A DNA stretch of 64,000 bases from an uncultured Anaerolineae bacterium (lineage in GTDB: Bacteria; Chloroflexota; Anaerolineae; J036; Brachytrichaceae). Location of the stretch: assembly GCA_938034415.1 (NCBI GenBank), contig CALHLE010000025.1:51152-115151 (forward strand), given 5' to 3'. The translations under genes were made by a program, and so were the position numbers. Shown here in pieces: positions 62,067 to 64,000 of this stretch. The notes below the pieces were generated by a model. The model worked only from the letters and a program-made list of their open reading frames with translations, was not told the origin of the DNA and ran no database searches. The first letter of the stretch is position 1. Each line of letters begins with the position of its first letter.

Positions 62067-64000
62067 ATGGATATCTATATCCTTTTGCTGTTCGCTGTGC
62101 TCATCATCGGTCTTTTCGTGGGCTGGCTCATAGCGCACGGTCAAGCAAGTGGAGTCATCAACGAGCTTGAATCGCGCGTGCGAACAGCGCAGACGGCTGC
62201 AGAGAACGCCAAGCTCGACTTCACGAATGCGCAGTCTGAGCTAATTGTCAAGGACTCACGCATCAATACCCTCAACGCCAACATCGGCATCCTCGAAGAG
62301 AGGTTGCGCCTGGCTGAACGCAGGCGAGAAGAGTTCACGACTACTATCACGCGGCTGCAAGACGAGCTACGCATCGCTAACACAGATCGCTTGGCGTTTG
62401 AAGTCGAGCTGCGCCGGTGCCACACTGAGCTGGTCGAACTGAGGGCGCAGTTGGCCAAGGCGTTAGTCGAAGCGGATGAGCTACGCGCGCGCATCGCAGC
62501 CGAGGAAACCGAACGCGAAATCGCCGCCCTTCGCGCCCAATTCACATCTGAAGCCGCCGGGAGCGAAGGCGCCGAATTCCAGGCTGCGCTGACGACGCCG
62601 CCTGAACTTGAGACTGAGGTGAACGCGGATGAAGCCGAAGTGCAGGGAGAGCCCATCGCCCCAGCAAAACCGCCAGGGGACGCTGAGGTCGCACCCGCTG
62701 CCGATGCAGCGCCGCAGATAGCCACGGCAGAACTCGAAGCGCGCGCCGCGGCAATGCAGAATGAGATTCTCTCCCTGCGCGACGGACTTGCCACACTTAC
62801 CTTTGCCGGAGCAGAACTCGTCGCTGCATATGAGAAGCGTATCAGGGAATACGAAGACCGCTTAGCACGCCCACAGCGCTCCGGAACAATCGAGGAGCAA
62901 GGCATTACCCCGGCCGAAACAGCAGGGGGTGTTGACGACAACGCGTCGGCTGAAGCAGCCCAGGAAGGCGAGCCAAACCTAGCGCTGCCATCGAAACTTG
63001 CCGCGCTCGAAGCCGAACTCGATGCCATCTTCGCCGGCAAGGTCGAATTGGAGGCGCAGCTCCACACGCGCACAACAGAACTGGAGAATCTGCAAAAGAG
63101 ATACGATGCGCTCCGCGCAGACTTGGATGCAGAGATCGCCCACAAAGCCGGATTGACCGCCCAGACCGATGCGGCAGTCGCCGAACTGCGTGACCTGCGC
63201 GCCCGCCTTGCCCGCGCCGAGGCCGACCTCGACGCCCTGCTTGGCCCGGTCGAGATGCCCGCGGGTGAGCCCGCGCCTGACCTCGCCGCCAAGCTCGGCC
63301 TGCTCAGGGCCCGCTTCGCCGACCTCGACCAGATCAGGGCTTCCCTCGCCGCCCAGATCGAAGCCAAAACTGCTGAACTCGACGACCTGCGCGCCCGCCT
63401 TGCCCGCGCCGAGGCCGACCTTGATGTCTGGCTGCACAGCCAGCCCGAAACGCTGGGGGGCGAAGCCCCGGCCGATTTAAGCGCCAAACTCGTATTGGCT
63501 ATGTCCCGCGCCGACAGCCTCAAGCAGGCCAAGGTAGACGCCGAAGCCCGAATCGCTGGCCTGAGCGCACAACTGACCCAGTTACGCGCCGACCTCGAAG
63601 CCAACGCCCAGGCCAGAGCCGAACTCGAAGCCAGGCTGCAGGACAAACAGGCCGAGTTTGCCGAGCTGAGCGATCAGCTCGCCACAGTTCAGGGAGAGCT
63701 AGACGCTGCTAAACAGGCCAAGGACTTGCTAGAGGCGCAGTTGGCGGTGACTAAGGACGCCCTGCAAGCACGTCAGGTCGAATTCGATAAGTTGCAAGAA
63801 CAGTTGACGGCTGTGACCGCCGAGCGCGACGCGCTCAAGTCGGCGGTTGAAGCTAAGTCAACGGCATCCGCTGCGGAGATAAGCGCCGATGAGCGGCTGC
63901 AGCTTGTACGCGAGCGTGTGAAGCGGGGCAAAGAATTGGCGATGAGCGCCGCTATCGAGGCCGGCAGTGCAGTCCAATCCTCGGAATGCCCACAAGACCT
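62067..64000 (+). CDS. Large membrane-anchored coiled-coil protein, 3' end outside window
   Basis: Open from ATG 62067 (AGGAG upstream) to the right edge, at least 644 codons. An N-terminal helix (YILLLFAVLIIGLFVGWLI) is followed by coiled coil (about 30-160), an acidic/Pro spacer (about 165-220) and more coiled coil. Two near-identical segments (ArgAlaArgLeuAlaArgAlaGluAlaAspLeuAsp) are 64 codons apart. Same layout as the preceding gene, 31 bases upstream. Possible roles are envelope scaffold, division or polarity; not assignable. Confidence 0.75.
   Translation, partial: MDIYILLLFAVLIIGLFVGWLIAHGQASGVINELESRVRTAQTAAENAKLDFTNAQSELIVKDSRINTLNANIGILEERLRLAERRREEFTTTITRLQDELRIANTDRLAFEVELRRCHTELVELRAQLAKALVEADELRARIAAEETEREIAALRAQFTSEAAGSEGAEFQAALTTPPELETEVNADEAEVQGEPIAPAKPPGDAEVAPAADAAPQIATAELEARAAAMQNEILSLRDGLATLTFAGAELVAAYEKRIREYEDRLARPQRSGTIEEQGITPAETAGGVDDNASAEAAQEGEPNLALPSKLAALEAELDAIFAGKVELEAQLHTRTTELENLQKRYDALRADLDAEIAHKAGLTAQTDAAVAELRDLRARLARAEADLDALLGPVEMPAGEPAPDLAAKLGLLRARFADLDQIRASLAAQIEAKTAELDDLRARLARAEADLDVWLHSQPETLGGEAPADLSAKLVLAMSRADSLKQAKVDAEARIAGLSAQLTQLRADLEANAQARAELEARLQDKQAEFAELSDQLATVQGELDAAKQAKDLLEAQLAVTKDALQARQVEFDKLQEQLTAVTAERDALKSAVEAKSTASAAEISADERLQLVRERVKRGKELAMSAAIEAGSAVQSSECPQD
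63183..63424 (+). repeat. Two copies of a ~48-bp repeat, 192 bp apart
   Basis: The stretch around cctgcgcgcccgccttgccc occurs at 63183-63231 and 63375-63423 almost unchanged, inside the coiled-coil gene. A 64-codon spacing suggests duplication of a coiled-coil unit. Confidence 0.7.

Noticed and set aside
62141..63646. 501-codon minus-strand frame, Ser/Ala-rich
   Set aside because: Mirror of the coiled-coil gene; composition is the reverse complement of Glu/Ala codons.

Overview
The window is GC-rich bacterial chromosome, densely coded on both strands. It most resembles a Chloroflexota genome, probably the Anaerolineae side. This is inferred from gene content: class A PBPs with added C-terminal domains, Pro/Thr-rich membrane-anchored Ser/Thr kinases, FHA/zinc-ribbon/VWA proteins, a bacterial copy of the archaeal-type thiolase/HMG-CoA synthase/DUF35 operon, a THI5-like ABC system and DUF11 surface proteins. 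No rRNA, tRNA, CRISPR array, IS element or phage module was recognised.

Layout. 1-8.1 kb (minus): a probable operon of an ECF-like sigma factor, a lipoprotein joining a SurA-like segment to two thioredoxin-fold domains, and a very large secreted DUF11-repeat protein that leaves the window on the left. 8.6-11.8 kb (plus): a small membrane protein coupled to a STAND NTPase (NB-ARC type) with about nine 40-residue TPRs. 12.2-21.4 kb (plus): a transport/catabolic block with a two-permease THI5/NMT1-type ABC transporter, an LLM-family flavin/F420 oxidoreductase, a dihydropyrimidinase-like amidohydrolase, an RraA-fold protein, an LMW-phosphatase-like protein and MmsA. Together these suggest uptake and ring opening of a pyrimidine- or hydantoin-like compound. 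21.6-28.9 kb (minus): a twice-deleted P-type ATPase relic, LdhA-type dehydrogenase, PanE-like reductase, GT39-like glycosyltransferase and a PBP1C-like enzyme. 28.9-31.1 kb (plus): glycosyltransferase, a CoxE C-terminal relic and a short creatininase-family protein.

31.1-41.1 kb (plus): an eight-gene phospho-signalling module closed by a hairpin. It contains a PP2C-like pseudophosphatase, membrane FHA-like protein, pseudokinase-PP2C fusion, VWA-TM-FHA, zinc-ribbon-FHA, two Ser/Thr kinases and a membrane protein ending in a zinc ribbon. 41.2-44.0 kb (minus): HMG-CoA synthase, thiolase and DUF35, the entry to the mevalonate pathway. 44.3-50.1 kb (minus): MutM, a GNAT protein, an MFS transporter and a second class A PBP. 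50.2-54.0 kb (plus): a three-subunit molybdenum hydroxylase that is not CO dehydrogenase. 54.0-59.5 kb (plus): a membrane protein whose ribosome site lies in a long hairpin, an SH3 lipoprotein, PurN, PurH, a small membrane protein and YraN.

59.5-61.1 kb (minus): an AcuI-like reductase followed by a membrane-anchored thioredoxin gene interrupted by an in-frame TGA exactly at the first active-site cysteine (UxxC), a strong selenoprotein candidate. 61.2-64.0 kb (plus): two tandem membrane-anchored coiled-coil proteins, the second leaving the window on the right. The main leads are the UxxC thioredoxin, the FHA/PP2C/kinase module, the SD-burying hairpin at 54.04 kb, the STAND/membrane-protein pair and the sigma/redoxin/DUF11 operon.
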